A stretch of 43,571 bases of DNA. It comes from DATMRF01 sp035566435. Its GTDB lineage: Bacteria > Verrucomicrobiota > Verrucomicrobiia > Limisphaerales > UBA8199. The notes under the pieces are model-generated. The model was not told the DNA's origin and did no database searches. It saw nothing but the letters and a program-made list of their open reading frames with translations. The stretch's first letter is position 1; the number at the start of each line of letters is the position of its first letter. The stretch spans positions 1 through 43,571 of the forward strand of contig DATMRF010000125.1 in NCBI GenBank assembly GCA_035566435.1, written 5' to 3'. Made by a program: the position numbers and the translations under genes. Positions 30,738 to 39,168 of the stretch are shown in pieces.

Positions 30738-31717
30738 AATGCGCCGCCTTGTTGCTACTCGGCACCCTGGCTTTCGCGGTCCATGCCGCGGAGCGGGCGC
30801 CGCTGAAACTTACCCAAACCATCCCGCTTCCGGGTGTCAAAGGGCGCTTCGACCACTTCGCGATCGACACCGCCGGCAAGCGCCTCTTCGTCGCGGCGCT
30901 CGGCAACAACACCCTCGAGGTGATTGGCCTCGCCGCCGGGAGACGCATCCGCAGCCTCTCCGGAATGTCCAAACCCACCGGCGTCCTCTATCTCCCGGGG
31001 CCGAACCAGGTCTTTGTGGCTAACGGCGATGACGGCACCTTGAAAATCCTCAGCGGCGCTGACCTCAATGTTCTCCAAAACCTCGCCGCGCTGGCCGATG
31101 CTGATAACCTCCGCTTTGACCCCAAGTCCAACCTGGCGTGGCTTGGCTGGGGTGAAGGCGCCCTCGCCATCATCGACCCCGCTGCCAGGAAACCCGTTGC
31201 CAGCGTCAAACTGGCCGCGCATCCGGAATCGTTTCAGTTGGAAACGGAAGGCCGCCGCATCTTTGTCAACGTCCCCGACGCGAAACAAATCGCCGTCATC
31301 GAGCGCGAGAAGCGCACCGTCATCGACACCTGGCCGATGGAAACCTTCCAAGCCAACTTCCCCATGGCCCTCGACGAGGCAAGCCACCGCCTCTTTATCG
31401 GCTGCCGCAAACCCGCCCGCCTGGTCGTGCTCGACACTGCGACCGGGAAACGCGTCGCCGACCTCTCCATCTCCGGCGACACTGACGACCTCTTTTATGA
31501 CGCCGCCCGCAAACGCCTCTATCTCTCCTGCGGCGAAGGCTTCATCGATACCGTCGAGCAAACCACTCCGGACACCTACACCCGCGTCTCACAAATGCCA
31601 ACTGCACCCGGCGCCCGCACCTGCTACTTCGCCCCCGGCCTGGATCGTCTCTACCTCGCTGTCCCCGACCATGGCTCCCAGAAAGCCGAAATACGCGTCT
31701 TCCAGCCGCAGAAGTAG
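30734..31717 (+). CDS. Secreted YncE/NHL-like beta-propeller protein
   Basis: A 327-residue protein with a signal peptide of about 18 residues and a seven-blade-like propeller. Repeated units of the form KRLFVAALGNNTLEVIGLAAG, NQVFVANGDDGTLKILSG, SNLAWLGWGEGALAIIDP, RRIFVNVPDAKQIAVIERE, HRLFIGCRKPARLVVLDT and KRLYLSCGEGFIDTVE mark the blades. No enzyme motif is visible, so it probably binds proteins or ligands in the periplasm. It overlaps the LamG gene by four bases (ATGA) and ends the operon that begins with the DUF1259 gene. Confidence 0.87.
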   Translation: MKCAALLLLGTLAFAVHAAERAPLKLTQTIPLPGVKGRFDHFAIDTAGKRLFVAALGNNTLEVIGLAAGRRIRSLSGMSKPTGVLYLPGPNQVFVANGDDGTLKILSGADLNVLQNLAALADADNLRFDPKSNLAWLGWGEGALAIIDPAARKPVASVKLAAHPESFQLETEGRRIFVNVPDAKQIAVIEREKRTVIDTWPMETFQANFPMALDEASHRLFIGCRKPARLVVLDTATGKRVADLSISGDTDDLFYDAARKRLYLSCGEGFIDTVEQTTPDTYTRVSQMPTAPGARTCYFAPGLDRLYLAVPDHGSQKAEIRVFQPQK

Positions 31718-31796
31718 TCCGCGGTCATTGGCTGTTCCGGATGTAAAGGATAAAGGAAGAGCTGAAGCGCGCGGGCGAAGGTGGAAGGTCGGTGCG

Positions 31797-33815
31797 CTAC
31801 GCGGGGACAGGTTCGGGGGAAGGGGCGCGGAGCTGGGGGGTGCCGCCAGCGAGGGCGCGGATCTGGCGGCGGATCGCTTCGACCAAGGTGTCGGGATTGG
31901 TCTGGTCGAGGCGGCGCAGGACGCATTCCCAACGGTAGGCAAAGCTGCCGGCGGGGTCGTATTTGCCGCCTTTGAAAAGATGGTCGAAACCGCGCTTGCG
32001 CTTGCGGTAGTCGCCCTGGATGTGAAGGAACTGATCGCGGAAGGCCTTAAGGTAAGCTTCGGCAAATTCGCGCGGGTTGGGGACGAGGGTTTCGCGCATG
32101 TTTACCGGGCGGGCGTAGTGGGCAGCGAAGGTTTCCAAGGGCAGGGTATACTCGGTGAACGCGCCGCTATGGTCGCCGAGAAGGATCTCCGAGGGGAGCC
32201 CGTCGTCGCCTTCACGGACGACTTCGTCGCCATCATCGAAAGCGGCCCGGGAACCGTCGAAAGAGCGGCCGACGATGAGGCTGGCAGCGGCGGCGCGCCC
32301 GAGCAACGCGGCCAGCTTGAGGGCGTAGCCCGAGCGGGCGTAGCGGTCGAGCGGGAGTTTATCGGTGGCGATGCCCGGAACATATTCGCGTTCGAAGTAG
32401 GTGCTGCGAATGGAGGAGCCGCGGTAGCGGTTGTTATTGCCCTGGTAAATCTCGTTGAGGCGGCGCATGAAGACACGGCGGCACAGGTTCATGCCCAGCT
32501 GGCGGCAGCCCAGGCGCCGGTCGAGCCAGTAGTCGGCGTATTCGTCGCTGCGCTGAATGGCTTCGAGGAGGTCTTTGCCCTCGTCCAGATGTTCCCAGAC
32601 GCCCCATTTTTGCAGGCGGAGGAAGCGTTTCAAGGGGGCGGGCTCGCTTAGCGGACGGAACTCGAGCAGGAACACGCCGCGGCGGCCTTCCTTCTGGGGG
32701 CGGTCGAGCGAGAGCGATTCGGGGACGCTGCCCAGGTTGATGTATTCGAGGTCGCCGTAATCGCGGATGATATTGAAGATGATGTCTTTAGCGCGCGGGT
32801 CACAGAGGCGCTGCAGCTCGGCGTCTTGCGGCGCGGCGGCGGCTTCCTCGAAGACCGGGTCGAGGAGGAACTCGCCTTCTTCGAAGCGGCCACCGGCGAG
32901 CCATTCGACCTGAAGGAAGAATTCCGGGCTGAGGCCACCGAGGACTTGTTCGGTTTGAGACTCGTTGCCTTCGAGGAACAAGGTGGAGAGGATGCGCTCG
33001 CACCAGGGCTTGTTGTGGCAGTCATCCTTGCGGAAGGCCTCATGGACGGCGGAACGGAAATGGTCTCTGAGCTCCTCGAATTTGGCGCGGAGCTGGTCGG
33101 GCGGGAGATTGGCGTAAACGACGCCTGCGAAATGGCGGGCGCTGAATTGGCGCAGGTCGGCGGCGAAGAAATCGATCTCCGGACGGTCGAGGCGGTTGCG
33201 GCGGAGGGAATGGTCGGCGATTTCCTGAAGGTGGAGAGCCAGAGCGGCTGGGTCGAGTTTGCCGAGGCGCTCGAACTCCTGGAAGGTGAGCCAGCGCGTG
33301 CCGGTCAGGCGGTTGTAGAAGTAGATGGGCAAGCCATGAATGCCGACTTTCGAGCCGAACACGAGGCGCTCTTTAGCTTCACGGTTTTTTGGCATGGCGC
33401 TGAGACGCCAGCATTCGCCCTGGCGTTTAATGGCATCGCGCACCCTCGAGTCGGACACGGAAAGGAATTTGATTTTGCGTTTGGAGACGAGTGTTTGGAG
33501 CAGGTCATCGGCGGCGAGGGCGAGTTCCATCCGCTCAGGATCGGGCCGGATGAGGATGTGGTCGGACTCGAAAACGAGGTCCACGGAGTTGGTCTCGACG
33601 GTTTGTTCTTCCCCTGGGGTGAGCGGAGGGGCTCCTTTGGCCGTGCGTTGCCGGTTGAGGTGCTCGATGAAGTTAAGCCGTTGCCAGGCATGGACTCCGG
33701 GCGCCAAAGTATAGAGTGTGGCGTAATCGGGAAACAGGGTTCCGATCCGAGTCAACTGCCGCCCCTGGTCGTCGCGCGCCAGCGGGTGCGGCCCAATGAG
33801 TTCTAGTTTTGTCAC
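31797..33815 (-). CDS. Large protein of unknown function, 672 residues
   Basis: A 672-residue soluble protein, with no signal peptide or membrane helix. The C-terminal third has the most distinctive blocks: QGNNNRYRGSSIRSTYFERE, GIATDKLPLDRY, FDDGDEVV, LGDHSGAFTEYTLPLETFA, HYARPVN and DHLFKGGKYDPAGSFAYRWE. The DDGDE and D-H-x-G elements recall phosphate- or metal-binding motifs, but I cannot assign a family and do not claim an enzyme. The N-terminal two-thirds also lacks recognised domains. Codon use and GC resemble neighbours, so it is a real gene. It stands alone between the beta-propeller gene (convergent) and a repeat-containing gap. Relatives seem to exist in Planctomycetota and Verrucomicrobiota, from memory only. 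Confidence 0.85.
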   Translation of the reverse strand: MTKLELIGPHPLARDDQGRQLTRIGTLFPDYATLYTLAPGVHAWQRLNFIEHLNRQRTAKGAPPLTPGEEQTVETNSVDLVFESDHILIRPDPERMELALAADDLLQTLVSKRKIKFLSVSDSRVRDAIKRQGECWRLSAMPKNREAKERLVFGSKVGIHGLPIYFYNRLTGTRWLTFQEFERLGKLDPAALALHLQEIADHSLRRNRLDRPEIDFFAADLRQFSARHFAGVVYANLPPDQLRAKFEELRDHFRSAVHEAFRKDDCHNKPWCERILSTLFLEGNESQTEQVLGGLSPEFFLQVEWLAGGRFEEGEFLLDPVFEEAAAAPQDAELQRLCDPRAKDIIFNIIRDYGDLEYINLGSVPESLSLDRPQKEGRRGVFLLEFRPLSEPAPLKRFLRLQKWGVWEHLDEGKDLLEAIQRSDEYADYWLDRRLGCRQLGMNLCRRVFMRRLNEIYQGNNNRYRGSSIRSTYFEREYVPGIATDKLPLDRYARSGYALKLAALLGRAAAASLIVGRSFDGSRAAFDDGDEVVREGDDGLPSEILLGDHSGAFTEYTLPLETFAAHYARPVNMRETLVPNPREFAEAYLKAFRDQFLHIQGDYRKRKRGFDHLFKGGKYDPAGSFAYRWECVLRRLDQTNPDTLVEAIRRQIRALAGGTPQLRAPSPEPVPA

Positions 33816-34252
33816 TGGTAATAAGATGGAGGCGGGGGGGGAGTTTGTCTATGGAGGAAGGGGAGGAGCGGGCGGGAATGGATAAAGCCGTATCTATGCA
33901 ATGGGACGTTAACGCAAAGACGTAGCGCAGCGAAGCCGCAACCAAATCCGCTGAACAAGTAAACCGCAGAGCCGCGATGAGCGCAGAGAAAACGCAGAGG
34001 CAACGGGTTAGAAGAATCTTGCTCAAAATGCGCGACTCTGACGAATTGCACTGCCAAGGTGCAGAGGCGCAACGGCGGGAACCGGGTTTAAGCTCCCACA
34101 AGAAGCTACCTTCCGGTGGCGTCAGCGGACCTGCTCTCTAGCCTCGGATTCCTCATTCCCTTTGCGGCCTTGCCTCAAGAACTTCGACTGATTAGATACG
34201 GATGAAGGATAAGGAATAAAGGATAAAGAACGTGAAACGTGAAGGGTTATTT
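33816..34252. other. Intergenic gap with short repeats
   Basis: No gene recognised. Heptamer-like CGCAGAG repeats run at about 33961-34003 and a clean six-unit heptamer array lies at 34204-34245. The rest shows nothing that I can name. Confidence 0.55.
34204..34245 (+). repeat. Heptameric repeat, six units
   Basis: GAAGGAT, AAGGAAT, AAAGGAT, AAAGAAC, GTGAAAC, GTGAAGG in 7-bp steps, ending just after the convergent-side end of the transporter gene. Confidence 0.75.
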
Positions 34253-35494
34253 TTAGGCGGTGGCGGGACGTTTCCAGACGTAGCGAAACATGATGACGCG
34301 CAGGGCGGCGGTCAACGGAATGGCCAGGATGCCGCCCAGCAAGCCGCCCAGGAGAGTGGTGCCCGCCATGACGGCGATGATGATGGCGAGCGGGTGCAGG
34401 CCGACGCGCCCGCCCATGATCTTCGGAGAAATGACCACCGCCTCAAGCAATTGGACACAGCCGAACACAACCAGGACCAGCAACGGATGGAGCCAATCGC
34501 CGAATTGCACCAGGGCGATGATCAGGGCTGCCAAGCAGGTGATGATGGCGCCCAGGAAGGGGACCATCGTCAGCAGGATGGCCATAGCTCCAATGAGCAA
34601 CGCGTAGGGCAGGCCGATGATGAGGAAGCCCAGGCCGTAGAGCACGCCGTCGCAGGTAGCGACGAGCACCTGACCGCGGAAATACGCGATGAGATAGTTA
34701 TTCATCGAGTTCAGCACGAACACCAGCTCGCGCTTAAAGCCGGAGTCGGAGACCGGCAAGTAATCGGTCCAGCGGGAGGAGATGCCGCGTTTCTCGAGCA
34801 GGAAATAGAAAGTATAGACAGGGATGAGAGCCAGCCCGGCCAGAACGCCGAACCAGGAGGCGACCCGGCCAAAGAGCCAGCTGCCTGCCTTGCGCAGGGT
34901 GTCAGCGACGAGTCCGGCGGCGGTTTGGAGGTCCTGCTCGCCGAGCGCGGTGGCCAGGAACGAGGGGGCGTTGGTCGAGGCGACGCCCGGGTTGACGGCG
35001 GTGTTCGGGGGGATAAGCACCGTTCCGGCATTCGTATCGGTAGCCGCGGTTGTGGGTGGGGCTGTTCCGGCGCTGCGTTCGAGCCATTTCCGGAGCAGAG
35101 GCGGGGGATGGTTAATCCAATTCTCAGCGCGCTGGCCCAGCCGGGTCGCGTAGGCCGGAATGCGGTCCACCAGTTGGCGCGTCTCCGTCACAAGTTGGGG
35201 CACGACGCCGGCGAAGAGCCCGAGGATAATCACCAGCGCGAGGCCGAAGACGACCAGGATGGCGCGAGGCCGGGAGGCGCTTTTGCGTTCAAAAAAATCG
35301 ACCAACGGGTCGAGCAAGTAGGCGAGCACACCGGCGACGGCCAGCGGCCAGAGAACGGGCGATAAAAGCCGCAAGACATGGCCCAAACCCCAGATGAAGC
35401 CGACGGCGAGGGCGACGAGCGAGGCGAGAGCGAGGCCGCTTAACGCCAGCCACATGAGGCGGGCCTGCCGGTCGGTGGGAGGGGGGAAAGTCAT
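34253..35494 (-). CDS. AI-2E family (PerM/YdiK-type) transporter
   Basis: A 413-residue membrane protein with about eight helices. Family features include the N-terminal FIWGLGHVLRLLSPVLWPLAVAGVLAYLLDPLVDFFER, a long hydrophilic stretch (about 115-215) and the C-terminal block LLIGAMAILLTMVPFLGAII with VVISPKIMGGRVGLHPLAIIIAVM. The family contains proposed exporters of quorum-sensing AI-2 and Na+/H+ antiporters, so substrate assignment is not possible here. The loop at about 140-180 is Ala/Thr/Pro-rich and longer than usual. Its start overlaps the proC stop by four bases, so it is translated with proC. Confidence 0.9.
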   Translation of the reverse strand: MTFPPPTDRQARLMWLALSGLALASLVALAVGFIWGLGHVLRLLSPVLWPLAVAGVLAYLLDPLVDFFERKSASRPRAILVVFGLALVIILGLFAGVVPQLVTETRQLVDRIPAYATRLGQRAENWINHPPPLLRKWLERSAGTAPPTTAATDTNAGTVLIPPNTAVNPGVASTNAPSFLATALGEQDLQTAAGLVADTLRKAGSWLFGRVASWFGVLAGLALIPVYTFYFLLEKRGISSRWTDYLPVSDSGFKRELVFVLNSMNNYLIAYFRGQVLVATCDGVLYGLGFLIIGLPYALLIGAMAILLTMVPFLGAIITCLAALIIALVQFGDWLHPLLVLVVFGCVQLLEAVVISPKIMGGRVGLHPLAIIIAVMAGTTLLGGLLGGILAIPLTAALRVIMFRYVWKRPATA

Positions 35495-36306
35495 CCTGCG
35501 CCCAACTTTCTAGACTTCTCGGTTGCGGCGCGGACGGCGCTGATCAGTGTGCCGCGGAGCTTGCCCTTTTCCAATTCATGCAGCCCTTCGATGGTCGTGC
35601 CGCCCGGACTGGTGACCATGTCTTTGAGAGCGCCCGGGTGCATGCCGGTTTCGAGCACCATCCGCGCGCTGCCGAGCACGGTTTGAGCCGCGAGTTTCGT
35701 GGCCACGTCCCGGGGCAGACCCGAGGCGACGCCGCCGTCGCTCAGGGCTTCGATGACGAGGTACACATACGCCGGACCGCTGCCGCTCAGGCCGGTGACG
35801 GCATCGAGCAACGATTCTTTGAGCGGGAACGCGAGGCCGACCGCGGAGAAAAGCTTTCGCGCCAGTTGAGCGTCCTGAGGGCGGGCGGATTTGCCCAACG
35901 CAAAGGCGGTGGCAGAGGAGCCGACGAGGGCGGGGGTGTTGGGCATCACGCGGATGACGCGCGCATTCGCTCCGAGACCGGTCTCAAGCCGGGCCAGCGG
36001 CACGCCGGCGGCGATCGAGAGCAACAGGTGCTTTTGGGTGAAATGGTCGTGAATTTCCGTCAGCACGCCACCCACCTGGTCGGGCTTGACGGCTAGAACC
36101 AGGACCGAGCCGAACTGGACGATTTCAGCATTCGAGGCGGTGGTGCGCGCACCGGTTTCGCGGGTGAAAGCCGCGCGGGCGGCGTCGCTGGGGTCGCTGG
36201 CGAGAGCTTGCCTGGCGGATATAAGGCCGGCCCGGATGAAGCCTTTGGCCAGCGCGGTGGCCATTTTGCCGGCGCCTAAGAATCCAATGGTGAGCTGTGC
36301 GGCCAT
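35491..36306 (-). CDS. proC: Pyrroline-5-carboxylate reductase
   Basis: ProC reduces 1-pyrroline 5-carboxylate to L-proline with NAD(P)H, the last step of proline synthesis. The 271-residue cytoplasmic enzyme has the Rossmann start IGFLGAGKMATALAKGF, LAVKPDQV, VIRVMPNTPALVG, and the conserved C-terminal block DAVTGLSGSGPAYVYLVIEALSDGGVASGLPR followed by TSPGGTTIEGLHELEKG. All are diagnostic. The ATG at 36306 begins the Rossmann motif; a longer frame from 36345 adds residues not seen in the family. It overlaps the transporter gene downstream. Confidence 0.95.
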   Translation of the reverse strand: MAAQLTIGFLGAGKMATALAKGFIRAGLISARQALASDPSDAARAAFTRETGARTTASNAEIVQFGSVLVLAVKPDQVGGVLTEIHDHFTQKHLLLSIAAGVPLARLETGLGANARVIRVMPNTPALVGSSATAFALGKSARPQDAQLARKLFSAVGLAFPLKESLLDAVTGLSGSGPAYVYLVIEALSDGGVASGLPRDVATKLAAQTVLGSARMVLETGMHPGALKDMVTSPGGTTIEGLHELEKGKLRGTLISAVRAATEKSRKLGAG

Positions 36307-36450
36307 GCCCGGTTTTAGCAGGTTACTGAGGCGGGCGAAAGGCAAAAGGGGGTTGGGCCACGCCGGAGCGGGGCTAGATCGAGAAAACAGGGAACGAGTG
36401 GAGGGGGACGGCTGCGTTATTGGACATCGCCGAGAGAAGAAGGGACGAAC

Positions 36451-36475
36451 GGGGACGTGGCCGTCCCCGCCCCGA
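36451..36475 (+). repeat. 25-bp dispersed repeat, copy 3
   Basis: Identical to 23246-23270 and 23526-23550. It lies in the 275-bp gap between the divergent proC and pseudopilin-like genes. Confidence 0.9.
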
Positions 36476-36581
36476 TTGACGTTGGGCGCGCACCGGCGCG
36501 GCTACAATGAGGGGTGATAATTTTGCTTGCGTTCGAGCGGCGATGGGCGGACGGTATGGTGTCTCCACGGATCGCAGCTAG

Positions 36582-37463
36582 ATGAAAACATCCCAACTTA
36601 TGAAGACTGCGTCATTCTTAGGATCGGTTTGGCGGCGGGCCTTCACGCTCATCGAGTTGCTGGTCGTCATCGCGATCATTGCGATTCTGGCGGCGATGCT
36701 GCTGCCGGCGTTGAATCGGGCGAAGACTCGCTCCCAAGGGATTGGATGCATGAACAACACACGCCAGCTGCAACTGGCCTGGCGGATGTACGCGGATGAC
36801 AATCGCGATGCGATCCCGTTTGCGTATGGCACCGTCCCCACTGCAAAACCCTCCGTGTGGATACCATCCGGAGTACCGTTTGACCTTGATGATGCCAATC
36901 CCACCGTGCAGGGCAATTGGGACTACGATAACACGATCAAGCAGAGTCTCATTTGGCCGTATTGCGGAAAGTCAGTTGGGATCTGGCATTGCCCGGCAGA
37001 TACTTCCTACGGAGTGAACCCGCAGAACCGTCAAGTTCCGCGGGTGCGAAGTGTTTCGATGAACAATTGGGTGGGCGGGAATGGCGACTCGCCTCCGCTT
37101 TATAAGGGCAATTGGGGGTTAGGCGGCAACTGGTTGGTTTACCGCAAGCTGGGCGACATGCTCCGGCCCGGGCCGGCGCTGACGTTTGTGTTTCTGGACG
37201 AGCGCAGGGACAGCATCAACGATGGCTATTTTGTGACTGAGATGGATGGCTACCCGAATATGGCCACCACCAAGATCGTGGATTACCCCGCCAGCTACCA
37301 CAACAACGCTTGCGGGTTTGCGTTTGCAGATGGGCATTCGGAAATCCACAAGTGGCGGGATTCTCGAACGATGCCACCCCTGACTACGGCCTTGACGCTA
37401 AATGTGGCAAGCCCGAACAATCCGGACGTGTTCTGGATGCAGGACCACTCGACGCGACAATAG
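36582..37463 (+). CDS. Prepilin-like protein with N-terminal methylation motif and H-x9-DG
   Basis: A 293-residue protein with a type IV prepilin-type N-terminus: a short basic leader, then AFTLIELLVVIAIIAILAAMLLPAL (prepilin peptidase cleaves before FTLIE), a single hydrophobic helix and an extracellular domain. The C-terminal part has HNNACGFAFADGHSE, the H-x9-DG motif of the pseudopilin-like family that is greatly expanded in Planctomycetota and Verrucomicrobiota. Such proteins are processed by prepilin peptidase and exported or assembled by type II-like machinery; the individual role is unknown. No pilus machinery genes are near. An alternative ATG lies 18 bp downstream. Confidence 0.9.
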   Translation: MKTSQLMKTASFLGSVWRRAFTLIELLVVIAIIAILAAMLLPALNRAKTRSQGIGCMNNTRQLQLAWRMYADDNRDAIPFAYGTVPTAKPSVWIPSGVPFDLDDANPTVQGNWDYDNTIKQSLIWPYCGKSVGIWHCPADTSYGVNPQNRQVPRVRSVSMNNWVGGNGDSPPLYKGNWGLGGNWLVYRKLGDMLRPGPALTFVFLDERRDSINDGYFVTEMDGYPNMATTKIVDYPASYHNNACGFAFADGHSEIHKWRDSRTMPPLTTALTLNVASPNNPDVFWMQDHSTRQ

Positions 37464-37506
37464 TGCGGAGGTTTACAAGACGTCGTTCACCGGCAGGAGT
37501 TTGCGG

Positions 37507-37524
37507 CCGGTTGAGGACAACCGG
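37507..37524 (+). other. Hairpin 1 of a compensatory pair
   Basis: CCGGTT-GAGGAC-AACCGG. It shares its loop and neighbouring sequence (GGTTGAGGACAACC and TCCTACCTT) with the second hairpin at 37542-37563. Confidence 0.8.
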
Positions 37525-37541
37525 TCCTACCTTATGGGGGC

Positions 37542-37563
37542 GGCTGGTTGAGGACAACCAGCC
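37542..37563 (+). other. Hairpin 2 of a compensatory pair
   Basis: GGCTGGTT-GAGGAC-AACCAGCC, an 8-bp stem. Relative to hairpin 1 the second stem pair changes from C-G to T-A on both sides, a compensated change. It lies between the convergent pseudopilin-like and hpnJ genes. Confidence 0.8.
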
Positions 37564-37581
37564 CTACCTTGCGGGTGCGGC

Positions 37582-39057
37582 CTATGCGGCCGCGGAGGCC
37601 GGTGCCGCGACGGCGCTGCGGGAGGCTTCGAGGTCTACTTTGCGCTGCCTGAGGCTCTTGAAGAACTCGTACCCTTCGCGGCAACGGCGAACGAAGACGT
37701 CTTTGTCTTCGAGCATGGTTTTGATGATGCGCAGGATGGGCTTCGGGCGGAGGTAATAAGCACGGTAAAAGCGGTCCACGGCCTCGAAGATTTCATCCTT
37801 GGGCAACCCCGGGTATTCGAGCGCGCTCTGCTGGAAACCGTCGCCTTCGACGAGGTCGGTCTTGTCTTTTTTGACGAACCAGCCGTTCTGGCGGGCGGTT
37901 TCGAAGAGTTCGGTGCCGGGATAAGGGGCAGCCAGGGAGACCTGGATGCTGAAAACGTCGAGTTCCTGCGCAAAGCGGATCGTCTGCTCGATGGTCTCGC
38001 GCGTCTCAACGGGCAAGCCGAGGATAAACGTGCCATGGATGACGACGCCCGCCTGGTGGCAGGCTTTCGTGAACCGGCGCATCTCGTCGAGTTCGACGCC
38101 TTTCTTGATATTCTTCAGAATCTGGCCGTTCCCGCTTTCGTATCCGACCAGGAAGAGACGCAGCCCTGAATCCTTGAAGGACTTGATGGTGTCGTAGTCC
38201 AGGTTGGCGCGGCTGTTGCAGGACCAGGTCAAGCCGAGCGGGGCGAGTTTCTTGGCGATCTCGCGGGCGCGGGGCAGGTTGGCCGTGAAAGTATCGTCGT
38301 CGAAAAAGAACTCGTTGACTTGCGGGAAGAGCCGCTTCATGTAGGCCATTTCGTCGGCGACATTTTGCGGGGACCGGACGCGGTATTTGTGGCCGCCGAT
38401 AGTTTGGGGCCAAAGGCAGAAGGTGCACTGGGCCGGGCACCCGCGGCCGGTATAGAGACTGACGTAGGGGTGCAGGAGGTAACCGATGAAGTACTTCTCG
38501 ATCTGGAGGTCGCGCTTATAGACATCCGCCACCCAGGGCAGCGCGTCCATGTTCGGGATCATCTCGCGCTCGGGATTGTGCTTAACCTTGCCGTCGCGGT
38601 CGCGGTACGAGAGGCCAGCAATGGCTTCGAGCGGGCGGTCTTCGGCGACTTCTTTGCAGGTGTAATCGAACTCTTTACGGCCAACCCAGTCGATCGCGCG
38701 CGAGGCCTTTAACGTTTCGGCAGGCAGCACGGCGGCGTGCGCGCCGATAAAGCCGATTTTCGTTTCCGGGCGGTTTTCTTTGATCGCTTCGGCAACCTTG
38801 CAATCATTTTTCAGCGACGGTGTGGAGGTATGAATGATGACGTGGTCGTATTGCTTGGCTTCTTCGAGGCACTGCCGGATCTGGACATCGTGCGGGGGGC
38901 AGTCGAGCAGTTTGGAATCTTTCACGAGGGCGGCCGGTTGGGCCAGCCAGGTGGGATACCAGAAGCTGGTGACTTCGCGCCGGGCCTGGTAGCGCGAGCC
39001 GGCGCCGCCATCAAAGCCGTCAAAACTTGGAGGGGACAGGAAAAGAGTTTTGCTCAT
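37582..39057 (-). CDS. hpnJ: Hopanoid biosynthesis radical SAM protein HpnJ
   Basis: HpnJ is a radical S-adenosylmethionine enzyme with a cobalamin-binding-like N-terminal domain. In hopanoid producers it has been proposed to form the cyclitol ether head group of bacteriohopanetetrol. The 491-residue protein has an N-terminal Rossmann-like part (VIIHTSTPSL...IGFIGAHAAVLP), the [4Fe-4S] motif CPAQCTFC (Cys 207, 211, 214), then YRVRSPQNVADEM, FFDDDTFT and a GYESGNGQILKNIKKG block typical of this subgroup. The last residues are Ala-rich. It lies directly downstream of hpnH in the same direction. Genes for squalene-hopene cyclase and other hpn steps are not in the window. Confidence 0.88.
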   Translation of the reverse strand: MSKTLFLSPPSFDGFDGGAGSRYQARREVTSFWYPTWLAQPAALVKDSKLLDCPPHDVQIRQCLEEAKQYDHVIIHTSTPSLKNDCKVAEAIKENRPETKIGFIGAHAAVLPAETLKASRAIDWVGRKEFDYTCKEVAEDRPLEAIAGLSYRDRDGKVKHNPEREMIPNMDALPWVADVYKRDLQIEKYFIGYLLHPYVSLYTGRGCPAQCTFCLWPQTIGGHKYRVRSPQNVADEMAYMKRLFPQVNEFFFDDDTFTANLPRAREIAKKLAPLGLTWSCNSRANLDYDTIKSFKDSGLRLFLVGYESGNGQILKNIKKGVELDEMRRFTKACHQAGVVIHGTFILGLPVETRETIEQTIRFAQELDVFSIQVSLAAPYPGTELFETARQNGWFVKKDKTDLVEGDGFQQSALEYPGLPKDEIFEAVDRFYRAYYLRPKPILRIIKTMLEDKDVFVRRCREGYEFFKSLRQRKVDLEASRSAVAAPASAAA

Positions 39058-39168
39058 GCGTTATCGGTTATAGTCAGATACGAACTTCAAGTTCATCGTT
39101 AAACATCAGCCAAAGGATTTGGGAACCGCGCGCAGCGAGGCGCGAGGCCCCGCTCCTCGTTATTCGCG

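Noticed and set aside
31068..32651. A 527-codon plus-strand open frame spanning the propeller end and the 672-residue gene
   Set aside because: It crosses two real genes in other frames, begins inside the propeller gene and has no coherent domain.
34232..35365. A 377-codon plus-strand open frame opposite the PerM-type transporter
   Set aside because: The sequence is Gln/Asp/Gly-rich antisense of a membrane protein gene, with no motif.
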